The translations under genes and the position numbers were made by a program. DNA of 64,000 bases. Source: Romanomermis culicivorax. Taxonomy: Eukaryota > Nematoda > Enoplea > Mermithida > Mermithidae. The notes below the pieces were generated by a model. The model saw only the letters and a program-made list of their open reading frames with translations. It was not told the origin of the DNA and made no database searches. The stretch's first letter is position 1; every line of letters starts with the position of its first letter. The stretch covers positions 1,674,001 through 1,738,000 of the forward strand of contig CAWUHX010000020.1 in the NCBI GenBank assembly GCA_963922205.1, written 5' to 3'. This document shows positions 1-12,052 of the stretch, one piece after another.

Positions 1-2095
1 GCTCCTGCGCTCGGACAACACTCTCAATGTCCTGCAGTCTGCAGTATTATGTGTTATGTTCTTATGGAACTCACACCATGGCTTTGTCGGATCACGGGAA
101 ACTTGACCTCCCTGACTAGTGCTAGGTATGGCCACATCAGACCGATTTTCCATTTGCCCACTATCAACCTTTTGCTGTAGTTGATCGAACCTTTCGACCA
201 GTTGTACCATCTCTTTAGATATTTTTAATAGAAGGGATTCTTTCTTACCTTTTTCGGTCTGAGCCCTAGGGGCTTCCCGAACTGGAATCTCTTCTATCTC
301 AGGAGAATCACTCCTTGACCTTTGGGTTTATCCCTGTACCTGATTACCTACAGTTTGATATGGTTGCTGAAACCTTTGTCTCTGGCCTTGTTGATATCCT
401 TCTTTCTGATTCCTAGCAACTACGGCAATTTCAGGATCATGCCCACTAGGCATACCTACTTCATTAATTACAATAGGATCCTGCTGTGTACCCTTAGGCC
501 CATATCTTTGAAAGGCATTCCTATATCTACGTTCAATGTCATGAACTTCAACTGCTAGATCATACCAGGTTCTAAAGGTATGTTTGGAATTCTTAAGTTC
601 AGACTGGAACGTGGGGTCACTCTTATATATAAAGGTGTCAATGATCAGTCTCTGTTTAGACTGATAGTCTAAATCACCCTTTACAAGTTCCACTAATATG
701 CTGACCCTTTTTAGAAACTCTACGGCCTGTTCATTGGGTCTTTGTTGGATCTCAAATAACTCCCTAGTTAACATTTCCAGGTTACATTCAGGTGCAAAGA
801 CATTTATGACGGCTCTTCTGGCCTCCCTATAGGTCATGTTGTCTCCTGCAACAGCCTTCGGTCAACCTTTAGAAAGCCTCAGCAGTGCTTCATACTTAGC
901 TGATTCGGGTGTATCCCTATGGAATTCCCCTTCAAGTGCTGTTAAGAAGCTAAGCACCTGCTGATTTACCATACCCTCATCTAAAAGTTTGGGTAACACA
1001 CCTTTAACGATATTCCTGACTACAATCTCTTGTGCCAAATTATTTGATGGCACTTCCCTCTGATCATAAGCTGCTGTTAATACTGGATCAAGATCAGAGT
1101 TCAGGGATTGCAGCATAACTCTATTTGGATCTCGTTGAGGTGGTACACCTCCTTGATATGATGGCATATTGTCTTTGTCAAACCTGTAATCCCTATATGG
1201 GAAACATGCCAATTGATCTGGTCTAAGGGTATTTGGATCAACTATATTTCCTCTACCGTCATGGACCACTCTAGTTAAAGTTGGATGCTGCGAAGCTATC
1301 TGATTTTGATTCCTGAAGTCTGCGGATTGCTCAGCTCCTTCAAATCGAAGATCTCTAGCTGGACCTCTCCAACTTTTGGGCTCAAAGTTAAGCCTTTGCC
1401 CTTCATCAATATTAGGCCTATTACTAGGCCCTGCGCCTGCACTCATTTCTGCAGCGAGACGGTTGTCTCTTTCTGCACCCCTATTACATGGTCTAACCTG
1501 TCTATCTGGCTCCTGTCGGCGCCTGTCGGCTTCCCTTTTGTTGTCCTCTGTGGCGGCATTCGCGATTATGTCGAACAAGGCTTCGACGGTCCCTTTTAAT
1601 TCGCATAGCTGCGTCGCCAACTCTTGATTGGACATCTCGGGAGCTCTTTCCTGCGGTTGGAATCGCTCTTGTTCCTGGGGAATCCTCTCTAATCGTTGAT
1701 CGATTTCGGGGTCCCTTTCTTCCAAATTTGGTCGAATTTCGGGCGTAATGACGTCCCTTTTCGGTCCTGCTAATTCGACCTTTGGTGGCGGTGACCTTTT
1801 GAAATTTCGTTGCGGCGGTCCATCGGTGTCTGGGTTTGGATTCGCCGGGCCTGCCTCTTGCGGATCGATGGCAATCGCTGGTGGGCGGTCAATTGGTACG
1901 CCTGCATCTTGAGGCGTAAAATGCATTTTGTTGCAATGGTTGAACCCTCGCCGGAGTTTGATCTGGGATCACTGGGTCCAGAGCAGCCTGCCGTTGCTGA
2001 TCTCCGTCTCCCAAATTGACTAGATTCCCAGCACTCGCCACTCTGGGTGGCGATCTACGTAAAGTATTACCTCTCGGTATCCTTTCATTAGGCAT
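1..2095 (-). pseudogene. gag: Gag region of a broken Ty3-like LTR retroelement, runs off left edge
   Basis: The minus strand reads as a long Gag-like protein in pieces. A segment starting at 2095 shifts frame near 1920 into a 354-residue stretch (1926-862) rich in Pro, Arg, Glu and Gln. One TGA (859-861) separates this from a 169-residue piece (837-328) in the same frame, which resembles a capsid C-terminal half. A second in-frame stop (328-330) precedes a Lys/Gln-rich tail that ends at the window edge in a Cys-x2-His-type knuckle (CEFHKNITHNTADC, about 98-18). The same knuckle type occurs in the Gag of the giant element at 16.9-33.2 kb. Pol would lie beyond the left edge. The frameshift and two stops make this copy defective. 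Assignment to Ty3-type Gag rests on composition, order and the knuckle, so the subfamily is uncertain. Confidence 0.65.
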
Positions 2096-3014
2096 TTTGA
2101 AACCTGCTAACTTTCGATAGTAGCCTGGAGCATTTTCTTTTCTCCTAGTCTGACTACGAAGTTCCGTGGTAAGGAGTTAAAAGCCACCACTTGTTGTGCA
2201 GGTCTTTCCTTAAGAGGCGTAAGAAAAGATATATCTGGTCTGAACTGACCTGTTAGAACTGATCCCTTGGCTAAGCCTCGGTGATAGTGCAACAGTCCGG
2301 TTCCCCAGACCTACAACAACAAAGATAAACCTAACTTTAAATATGGGGGCCTTACCAAGGACCTCCGCAGTCTCCTAGCTGAGACAAGGAATCCCCTCAG
2401 GGATAAACTTACTCGGGTATAACCCGCAAGGGGTTTCCCAAAGCTTACCTGGTGTAAGCTGGCACCTGGGCCTCTGGCCCTGCCCCTTCGTTGGTCGCTA
2501 GTAATATCTAAATAAACAAACGAATATATTAAACAATATGTCCGAAGAAATATGTAAAAAGAATGTGGACTGACCACAATGAATAATATGCAAAATAAGA
2601 TGAAGTGCTGGGACGTTTTAATGGACGCCAGCAATAACAAGAATAATATAAAAATTGAAAATAAATGTGAACACTGCTTTCACTTTATCTTTTTGGTCTT
2701 TTCTTGGTGCTCCATTCTATGCAAATGTCTGCGCCGCTGGTCGTCCATCTTTGTCGATTTGCATGGCGATTTCCCCACACGAATTGGCATCAACAGGGTG
2801 CCCAACACTCCCTGCCCCACTAGGTGCATCCTTTATCCAGGCATCCCTAAGCATTAATCGCATACAGTAGTAATCATTTCATACAGTAGGACAAACATTC
2901 TTAAAAAGCAAACTGGAAATCCCCTCCAACCAAACATTAAGCAATACATTTTTACCAATACAGCTTAAAGCAAAAATTGAACCATTTAAGTAGAAATCCC
3001 AGCGTAAACCAAGA
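2096..3014. other. Leader and junction between two retroelements; no gene seen
   Basis: The part up to about 2500 is probably the 5' leader of the minus-strand Gag element, since it is continuous with it and has no strong coding signal of its own. The GC-richer stretch 2340-2500 gives way near 2510 to AT-rich DNA. From about 2880 the sequence is A-rich and leads into the plus-strand gag start at 3015. I could not find an LTR end, or a copy of the 10724-11623 LTR, here, so both elements seem to have lost their 5' LTRs. Confidence 0.4.
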
Positions 3015-4684
3015 ATGACCCACCAAGCTCAGGATCATTTAGGAGAAATCGTGAGAGAAAAGATAAATGAATTATTTTCCAAACATTTTCGTACTCTACG
3101 CACACAATTGAACCAAAATACAGTAAACCCTACCCTAATTGACGATGCAAGAACAGCCAACATTCATAATAATATGGCAAATAATTTCTACACAAAACCT
3201 ACAGTATTCATTGGCGGCATGACCCAACATTTTGGTGAATGGAATGAAGGTTTAGAACAATTCATGGCACTCCAAGGCATGAAAGATTCAGATGTACAGT
3301 TAAAGTTAGCATAATTAGAAATTCATTTGGGAGGAGCCACGTTAGCAAAATTCAAAAATCTAGTCAATTCCGAAAACCCTCCCAACACATACGAGCAGTA
3401 TAAAATTGCATTTCAGGCCTCTTTCCTAAATAATCGAGATAATGAGTTACAACAACAAGTTTTGCGAGAGAGAAAACAAAAACAATCAGAAACAGTCACT
3501 GAATTTTTGTTTGATCCAGAACAACTAGCAACCCTCGCCTACCCCAATTTTAATACGGACACATGAGAAATGATCATAAAACCCCTATTTGTGGAAGGCA
3601 TGCAAAACGAAATCAGGGAAGCAATTAAGTATAGAAGGTTTGCAACCCTAAAAGAAATGTCTGACGAAGCAGCTTACATTGAACAGCAAATCCTTAGAAA
3701 TGAACTAAAATCCAACACCCTTCCATTTATACCCCAAAACCCATACCCATCTTTTCACTAACAAACAATACTGACCAACAGGGCCTTTTGTGTCGATTAG
3801 AACAACAAGTAAAAGACTTACAGTCACAGATCAAACAAAAATCCCAACCCCCACAACAGGGTTACTACAACAGTTTCAGCAACAACAACACTTTTAGCAG
3901 AAATAACGGTTACAGAAACAACAGTAGTCTTAGGCAACCCACATGCTTTCAGTGCCGACAACCCAAACATGTAGCTCGCAATTGTAATTCATTAGGGACC
4001 CGAAAATCATGCCAAATCTGTTTTCATAATAATCGGGTTACGCACGATTGTAAAAGCCGATGCATTCACTGCTCCAAAACAGGACATAGACCTGATAACT
4101 GCATTTCAAAAACTTACTCCTACTTTCAATGTTTTCTATGTAAGCAGAGAGGTCATACAAGCAGGTATTACCCCAACCAACAAAGTCGTAATATCTAAAA
4201 TTGCATTGAGTATAGGCAACCCCAACCCCTAATGAACATCAATGACCCTGCACTTTACTCCACATTTCCCGCCATAACTAACGGCCCCCAGCATAGTTTA
4301 GGGACTATAATGCCAACCACTCATCCCCGTATTCAGGTGGAGTATGTCCTTGACTTGGACATTCCCAATTGGTGCGCGATGTCACCACCCCCAAGGCCAG
4401 AGGCGGAAAAAACTGCAAAACCACCGCCCACCATCCCCCCAACTTATAAAATCCCTGGGAAAACAACATCAACTTCACCCACCACCCTCCAGACACCTTC
4501 CAAAAGCAGCCAAAACCTTTTTTCCCTGCTACATGGCCTCACCCCCAAACCCTACAAATTTCACCCCAGACAAACACTACTGCGGACCCCAACGAGTAAG
4601 CAAATCCAAACCCTGTCCCATAATTCAACTTCTAAAATTTTACAGACTGTTCAGATTGTAAACCGGCCACCCCCTCCGCACTAA
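3015..4684 (+). pseudogene. gag: Gag pseudogene with three zinc-knuckle-like motifs
   Basis: Gag forms the virus-like particle and binds genomic RNA. The start MTHQAQDHLGEIVREKINEL is shared with the element at 12.05 kb, which supports this ATG. The capsid-like part runs to about 3760 with stops at 3312-3314 and 3564-3566 in an otherwise continuous series. A Gln/Asn-rich segment follows, then three Cys-rich motifs at about 3945-4175: CFQCRQPKHVARNC, CIHCSKTGHRPDNC, and a third CFLCKQRGH form whose last Cys is replaced by Tyr. A Pro/Thr-rich linker (4232-4684) separates gag from env. The first two motifs fit C-x2-C-x4-H-x4-C zinc knuckles. The stops make the copy non-functional. Confidence 0.8.
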
Positions 4685-4772
4685 ACCCCAAAACGCCAAC
4701 AACAGGCACACCAAACCCACCAGAGAAAAAATACAGCACCCCGCCGCCTCCAATAAAAAATTATGTTGGTCT

Positions 4773-7448
4773 TTGTTTTGTCTCTTTTTTTGTATAATAA
4801 ACCCCACATCATGTAGCGCCCAATTTCAGCTCTGTGGAACATCATTGAGTGGTCACTCAGTCAGCATACCAAAAATTGTATCATGCATGCCCCCTTCCAC
4901 AGTAGACAAACCAGTACAGACATTCAGAAAAATCTATATCCCCCCCCCCCACCAAACCTCACATAACAGATGCATACAAATGCAGTGTTTGCAAGGGGAA
5001 AATTTGTACTAATACAGGATTTTTTGGCTCAAAAGTTATTGTTTTCAACCAAACTGAAATGGAAAATCTAACCCCCCATGTTTGTAAGGTTATGGTTATA
5101 GACAAGGAACACAATAGTCAAAAAATATACAAAACAAAACCAGGATTTTGGTCAACAAACAACTCCCTAAGCCTAGAATACACATGTTGTTGCACAGACC
5201 ACTGTACGTCTAACTAACCTCATCATGGAGATGGGAAAAATAGCATCTTGGAATGGAAAATCAATGACAGGTACACTAGGTGACCTGGGGTCATGCAAAC
5301 CAACATCAGGCCATTGTGTAACAGCCGACGGATCCATTATTTGGAATGAAACAGCATTTGAAAATTTATGCCCTTTCGAATACAAAAATATGTATCCCAA
5401 AAAACTAACACAAACCCACATGATAATATAAGAGCTACAAGGTGCTTTCTCCATCAAAAATGCACTCTTTTCCAACCCCAAATTCCCCGAAATCCAAGAC
5501 AGTATCCTAACTGAACAAGGCAGTTTTGTACAGTTAGACAAAAGAACCCCACATTGTAAGGCCTTTTTAACCCAACAAATCAGCAAAACCCATACTACAC
5601 TCTACGATTTTGACGATTTTGAACCCATTAATGCAAAACTAAACTATCTAGCAGATAAAATCCAAGAATTGGAGATCCAAAATTTCAAAAACCTCTGGAA
5701 TTTACTACGCAAACAGGCACAACATCATCTTGACTTAGTATGGCAAATTTTGCGCCTTGATGCAACCCTTGGGGCGCATGCATTCCTACAACTAACCAAC
5801 ATAATAGCAGAATTCACAGGAGATGCCCTGGCCCTGTAAGCAGGTGAACGCGTCAAAAGTATTTTACAACCATAAAATCAACTGAACGTGCTACAAACTC
5901 TTACTTATTCTCATGGGAACCGACCTCATGTTTTCAAATCCAGGAGGAAACGATTCGACCCCTTTCTCCCAAACTGTCGGCTACCACCACTTGCATGTAG
6001 CCCTCTACAAACAGAATAATACATGGGTCAGCGAAACAGGATCCCCGCATGTCACTAATCTGCCTATAGAAGTCGTATGGAACCAAAACTTCTCCCTTTT
6101 TCATTTCAAAACACCAGCAATTTTCCATGATCAACTTGCAACAATATCAACAAACTTACTCTTTTTAAAGCAATACATTTACAAAACTCACACCCTTGAA
6201 AACATCATTAAAAAACTCGTCAATTATACTACCCAAATGTCCCTCAACTTGGATACAGTCTACAATATGATCTCAGGCAGTGGTCAAGCAATCGGCAATA
6301 CCCTCTCCGGCACTGGTCAAGGCATAGAACATGTAATAACAGGCACTACTCAAAGCCTCACAGAGGGAATAAATAATTTACTCAAGAGACCTTTGCAAAT
6401 CATTATCAATTTGGCCGTTATCACTAGAGCACGGATTCTTAAGTGCAAAAAAAGTCCAAATTAAGTGCCTAATTAAGTGCAAAAAAAGGGTAAATTAAGT
6501 GCACAGTTAAGTGCAAAAAAACCAATTTTACACTAATTTTTGGCCTTAATAAATTGCAATAAGACATTTTAATGGCAGCAAACTGTCAAGTTTAGTTGAA
6601 AAGAAACTTATTAAACATAACAATATTTGTCATTTCAATATTTTCAAATGTTAAGCTTTGACGGCGATCAGACAATATTAATTTATATTGAGAAAACAAA
6701 CGCTCTACGTCTACGTCATGAACAACATTTTAAATTTAAATTCCTGATTGGAGTCAGAAACAAACCATTGAAGATCAGGATTTCGGCCAAGACTGCTTGT
6801 ATGTTTTTTGCAGGCAAATCCATTCAAAAATCAGATGCATCACTGAAAATTTTCCACCATTGATCTTTCATTAAACCCTATTTTTCAAGTTTTTAACTAT
6901 GTTTCTTCAAGTTTTTAACTAAAAACGTTTTTAACTTTTAAAAATTTAAAAATAGTTAAAAAGTTTTCAACTTAAAAAAAGGTTTTTAACTTTAAAAAAA
7001 CTAAAACTAGTTAAAAAGTTGAAAATAGTTAAAAAGTTTTTACTTTTTAACTATTTTTAACCATGTTTTTTCAAGTTTTTAATTAAAAACTATGTATTTA
7101 GGTGCTACTTTTACAAAAATTTTAAATTAAGTGCAATTAAGTGCAAGACCCCCAAATTAAGTGCAATTAAGTGCTGTTAATTAGCATTATTTTGCGTCAG
7201 ACACCATGGATAGTTGCATTTCATGGGAAGTATATTTCATCAAAACAAAAGATTAAGTGCAGCACTTAAAAATCTGTGCTCTAGTTATCACTGTTGTCAT
7301 TGCAGGCCTCTTTTACTCTTTTCTCGTTGTTCGAAAATATTTCCCTTCCCCAAAGCATCATGTTACTAATGAACATGCGTACGAAATACCTTCACACAAC
7401 AGGTGTTTACATGAGACCATTCCCCCTCCTTCCACCACGCTCTCTTAG
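4773..7448 (+). pseudogene. env: Envelope glycoprotein pseudogene, split by a hAT insertion
   Basis: This begins with a hydrophobic signal-like segment (MFCLFFCIINP...) and then a Cys-rich ectodomain whose first residues (AQFQLCG, SGHS) match those of env in the giant element (AQYQFCG, SGHP). Further matching pieces lie at 5225-5431 and 5913-6424: a CxxTxGxC-type segment, a DP-LGA-AFL motif, a FHDQLA motif and a Gly-rich heptad-like stretch before the membrane anchor. The anchor is interrupted by the transposon at 6425-7283 and continues in the same frame after one copy of the 8-bp target duplication. In-frame stops near 5012, 5210, 5431 and 5838 had already disabled it or accumulated in parallel. 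In an active relative this protein would sit on membranes and mediate fusion. Confidence 0.8.
6425..7283. mobile_element. Non-autonomous hAT-type transposon (MITE-like) inserted in env
   Basis: The insert begins TAGAGCACGGATTCTTAAGT and ends with the imperfect reverse complement (about two mismatches in 22 bases). It is flanked by a perfect 8-bp duplication, GTTATCAC, at 6417-6424 and 7284-7291. Eight-base duplications and termini of the form YAGNG are hallmarks of the hAT superfamily. Subterminal TTAAGTGC motifs repeat near both ends (for example 6433, 6461, 6474 and 7134-7172), as expected for transposase-binding sites. The interior is AT-rich with repeats of an AGTTAAAAAGTT-type motif and encodes no transposase. 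Excising it with one target copy restores the env frame across the junction. Confidence 0.9.
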
Positions 7449-10400
7449 AATTAGCTAATTGTCGCAGGGCCCAAGCTCAGCAGAAATACGTCCTTGTTGA
7501 TATCAATACCCTGAGAACTCCTGCAATTGAACTTATAAATCAAATCCACCAATCTGGGTCAAATAGGTCACTCCAAAATGTACCTGAGAATTATACCCCT
7601 CACATTCTGATCACACTCAATGGCAAACTATTCACAAAAGGCATTATTGACACTGGTGCCATGTACTCCCTCATTGATTTAGGAATCGCTGATATCCTGC
7701 AGCTAGACATGAAACCCCCGCTAGTTCAAGCCAAAGCAGCCAACAACCTTCCCATCCACTTGGTAGGAAGAACTTTTGTTACAGTAACCACCCAAACTAT
7801 CCAGGAAACCATAATGGTACATGTCCAAAAAGACTGCACAGCAGATGTCCTTCTTGGAAAAAATTTCCTCAGTCAACTCTCAGAATACACCATCAATAAT
7901 CAGAAGTCTCAGGTCAAATTTAGTGATGTTATACTACCTTGCAATGGCCTGGAATACAGCCCCTTTCAACGCCTGGTGGAACCTACCTGGATGAGAAACT
8001 AGAATTACCACCTCATGCTGTAACCAAATTCACTGTCCCCTTGCCCAAATCATACCTACACATTAACCAACTTGAATTTACCCCAAAACCCAAACAGAAT
8101 GCCAAAGTTCATTTCACTGCTTGCATATCCGAAAACCAAAACAGCCACATACAAATCTCTGTCTCCCCAAACCTATTACCCTGGCACATGCATTGCTGCC
8201 ATCTCAGGCTATATTCCAAAACAAAATTCTCCCACCAAACTAACTCCCTCTATTGCCAAACCAGCCAAACCCTTTTGATACATTTACATGGTTAGAAGAA
8301 AACGTCAATTTAACCTCAAGTAACCTCACGGAAGCATAGAAAACTCAACTCCTATGCACTCTATCCAAATATCCCACCTTATATGCTAATTCCAAAATGG
8401 ACGTAGGTAGAACCACCCTTGTTTCACATACTATTGACACCAATGGCTCCCAACCCATACGTTGACACCTTTTTCGAACATCACCAAAGGAAAAGCAAAT
8501 CATACAAGCAGAGGTCGAGCAACTTGCAGCAACAGGTGTCATTAGTCAAAGCAATTCCCCATGGTGTACCAACACAGTTTTAATCCCCAAAAAAGATAGT
8601 GGACATCATTTATGCATTGACTTTAGAGGTCTAAATAAAGTAACCAAAAAACATACCTATCCCTTGCCCCGCATAGACGAAACTCTAGACACCCTGCGCG
8701 AAATGAAATATTATACATACCTCGACCAGTCAAATGCATACTATTCTATTCCAATTGCAGAAGCTGACAGAGAAAAAACAGCCTTTAATTGCTCAGCCGG
8801 GCAGTATCAGTTTAATTATCTTCCATTTGGCCTCACAAATGCCCCTGCCACATTCCAAAGATTAATGGATGTTATCCTTTCGGGATTGCAATGGAACACA
8901 TGCCTTGTCTATCTCGATGATGTCTTAGTCTTTGCCCAAATGTTAGAACATTTAGACAACATCTCACTCATTTCTCCAAAGCAGGACTCTAACTCAACAT
9001 ACAAAAATGCTAATTTTGCCAGCCCCAAGTCCAATATCTAGGTCATGTCATTTCTCAGCAGGGCATTTCACCTGACCCAAACAAAGTAAAGTCCATTTAT
9101 GACATACCTACGCCCCAAAGCTCCATGAAGTTAAGTCATTCCTCGGCTTACCCTCTTATTATCGCAGATTTATCCTAAATTGCTCCCAAATTTCCAGCCC
9201 ACTCACAGCGTTACTCAAAAAGAATTTGGAATTTTCATGGGGCCTGAACAACAGCATGCATTCACTAAATTCAAAGAGTTGCTAATCCATGCCCCAATCC
9301 TGCAACATCCAGATTTTACAAAACCATTCATTTTGCAAACTGATGCATCAAAACTTGGTATTGGCTCAATTCTAAGCCAACTGGACAGTAAAGGTCATGA
9401 TCGCCCCATCACTTTTGGGAGTCGCACATTGAAACCCGCAGAATGCAACTACCCAATAACTGAGTTGGAAACCCTTGCCATAGTTGATTTCATCAAGCAT
9501 TTCTGCCCCTATCTTTTTCAACAGCATGTCATTGTCCACACTGACCATACTGCAGTTCAGGCAGTCCTGGAGAAAGAAAACCCCTCTCCTCACATTGCCC
9601 GTTGGGGACTAGCCCCCTCTGGTATTCAACTGGACATCCGATCTGAGAAAGGCATTGCTAACCGCAATGCAGATGCCATCTCTCGTTTTCCTTCGGACAC
9701 AGCAAAACAATCCTTTGATATTGCCCACCTAGAAACTCGCCCTGAAATATCAACCATCAATTCTGTTCTCAAAGCCGAAGCAATTGAGCAGGAGGAACAG
9801 CAGAATTATTTTGCAGAACTCCAACGCACTGATCCAGGAGTCAAAAATATCTTAGCTAAAATTTCCAAAAAACACCCCCTTACAGTGCTCAAATTCACCA
9901 TGCACCACAACATTCTCTTTCATATAATCAACAAGCAGACAAAACTATACATCCCCGAATCACAAATACATGATCTCATCGCATCACATCATGACAGTAA
10001 GTTCACAGGTCATTTTGCTTCCCGAAAGACCCTCCACCCGCTCCAGCAAAAATATTTCTGGCCTCAAATGAACCGTGATATCAAATGATACTGCTAAACC
10101 TGTCGATACAAACGATACTGCTAAACCGGCACAGAATACATGCGAATCTTGTCCTATTCAAATCACACTGATTGGGATACTTATTTACCCTTTGCTGTTT
10201 TTTTGATTAACATTCACAAAAATGATAGCACTTCATACCCCCTTTGAATTGCTTCATGGTAGGCAGGCTAATCTCCCATCTAATGCAGCCCTAAATTTTT
10301 TCCCCACATCCTATATGGTTGATCTTGATGATTATGCCTTTCGTGTCAAATCTCACTTTACTGAAGCCCTCTCAATGGTGCAGACAAATTTGCAAAAAGC

Positions 10401-10692
10401 CCAAAACCACTACACCCTTCAGTATAACAAACATGCTCAGAACATCCATTACAAGGCAAACCATTTAATTCTATATAAAAATCATTCAAGTAAACAAGGG
10501 CTCACTCCCAAATTCCTGCCCCACCAAAATGGGCCCTATACAGTCACACATTTCACATACCCTAATGTTACACTCAAACACCCCCATAAGAATACCACTT
10601 TTACAGTACACATAAACGGGACGACCCCCTTTTATCCCCGAGAAGCAACTACCAAAATGGCCCTGACCCCTTCACGCCCTCGAACCCCTTGA
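7449..10692 (+). pseudogene. pol: Pol pseudogene: protease, RT, RNase H, partial integrase
   Basis: The retropepsin motif DTGAMYSL is at 7649-7672 and its partner LLGKNFL follows at about 7852. Reverse transcriptase spans about 8340-9060 with YLDDVLVF at 8910-8933. RNase H follows (about 9320-9690; QTDAS, TELETLA, TDHTA). The integrase zinc-binding region starts at about 9960 (HHDSKFTGHF) but stops at 10088 before its Cys pair. The catalytic core is deleted, and the sequence resumes near 10150 with the downstream part (FELLHGR, then GPYTVT at about 10530, a GPY/F-type module). Stops and frame changes near 8002, 8296, 8464 and 9041 add to the damage. Only one protease domain is present, unlike in the giant element. 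Confidence 0.88.
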
Positions 10693-10723
10693 ATGAGGAC
10701 CTTCAACGTCAGAAAGAGGGAAA

Positions 10724-11623
10724 TGTAATGTACATGTTAAGGCATTACTGTAAATATATATTGAACACTATGTGATATTCATTTATTAAATATAATTTCA
10801 TTTAGTAATCTATCACCTCAAGGGTGTCTGGGATTCACGCCCAAACATTCCTGTGAATTTAGGTGAAGTACTTTATTTTGATTGTCCCACACCCCAGTAG
10901 CCGTTATTGACCCAATTAAGACACTCTAATTAATTTGCACATCAGCAGTTGGTCCCCTAGAATCTACACTAAAGTACACATTCCACAGCTACATTAATTT
11001 CTCATGAAAATCATAAACACATCTGCACACAATGGAAAGTAAAAGCCCCGCCAGACCCCAGTCTCCAGTGGAACAGTAGGGATGGTTCTTACAAAACATG
11101 TATATGCAGAGGAAATAGATACAGAAGCATACATGGAAGCACAGAGGCATGGTTAAGTCCACTGTAGGAAGCAAGCATAAGAGAAGCACGAAAAGCATAT
11201 GGTACCAGGAAAACATTGGAAGGTGCTACCAAACTAGCGAAGCGGAAGAAGCGAGAAGCAGCGATTGGCAGAAGAAGATTGTCAGAAACAAGACCTCCCG
11301 TGAAGCCAAGGGAGTGGCCGAAGAAGCCATATTTAAAGAGAAGCAAAGCATGATTCCATCAGATTTTGCCATTCTTAGTGTTTTTTTTGCAAGCGTGTTT
11401 TTGTAAAAGCGAGACTTCCGAAGCAATTAAGTGATTCATTTTATTTGCAAGCAGGCGTTGTGTGTTTCTTATTGTCGATGAGCAAGCGATCATCAATTCA
11501 GCATTTATTTTGTCATTGCCATATTCCTATTCTGTCCTGTTTGTACATGGCCCCCATGGACCATGAACCATTGCCACCATTCTTTAGGATCAAGTAAAGT
11601 GCCACTAAGAACTAGTGGTTACA
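10724..11623 (+). repeat. 3' LTR of the decayed element
   Basis: Boundaries are inferred from TGTAATG at the left and GTTACA at the right, which form the short inverted ends typical of LTRs. The 3' LTR at 14211-15044 shares both ends. The first part (about 10724-10960) matches 14211-14450 closely, and the remainder is diverged. The purine-rich AGAAAGAGGGAAA just upstream fits a polypurine tract. No 5' partner was found. Confidence 0.7.
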
Positions 11624-11905
11624 GCATGGAAAACAGAAAAACACACGGAAAACTAAAAACATGTAGGCCTGGCTAAGCATACCGTAAATTAAAGCATGTA
11701 AGTGTGGAAGTTAACCATGAATTAAAGCATAAAGGGGTGGCGATAGAAGCATACAGTAAATGGAAGCAGGTAAGCCAATCAACGATTGGTTAGGAAAGCA
11801 AGATGGAAGCGGACCTCCCATGGGGTGAAGGCATTGTCTAAATAAGCAGTATAAAAGGCAAAGAAAGTGTGGAATAGAAAGAGAGATTTTTATTCAGATT
11901 TCCCC
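11624..11905 (+). repeat. Truncated 5' LTR with TATA box
   Basis: This aligns with 14563-14835 of the 3' LTR at roughly nine bases in ten by eye, but lacks the first ~350 and last ~200 bases. A TATAAAAG box at 11850-11857 is matched by 14789-14796. A run of C (about 11903-11917) marks the right break. Confidence 0.65.
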
Positions 11906-12052
11906 CCCCCCCCCCACCGTAGAGTGATAAGTGATTCGTAAGCATCAAAACTGGAAAAAGCAGTTAATGAAACATTGAGTGACACATTCCTATGAATCGA
12001 ATGTGAAGCAAAAAGTGTAATTTTGATGCACCCACCCAAACACAAATTGAAA

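Larger units (their letters stand above)
3015..11623 (+). mobile_element. Decayed env-bearing Ty3-like LTR retroelement, gag-env-pol order
   Basis: In order on the plus strand this element shows a gag start, capsid-like segments, three zinc-knuckle-like motifs, an envelope gene with signal peptide and membrane anchor, one retropepsin, reverse transcriptase, RNase H, an integrase remnant and a 3' LTR. Every module aligns by eye with the intact giant element on the other strand, but sequence divergence is high, so they are separate families. It is inactive: gag has in-frame stops (3312, 3564), env has several stops and a hAT insertion, and the integrase core is missing. No 5' LTR is recognisable. 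The smaller element at 11624-15044 is its closest relative in the window. Confidence 0.85.

Noticed and set aside
1285..1627. Plus-strand frames over the left-edge gag
   Set aside because: They are antisense to the long Gag reading and have no recognisable domain.
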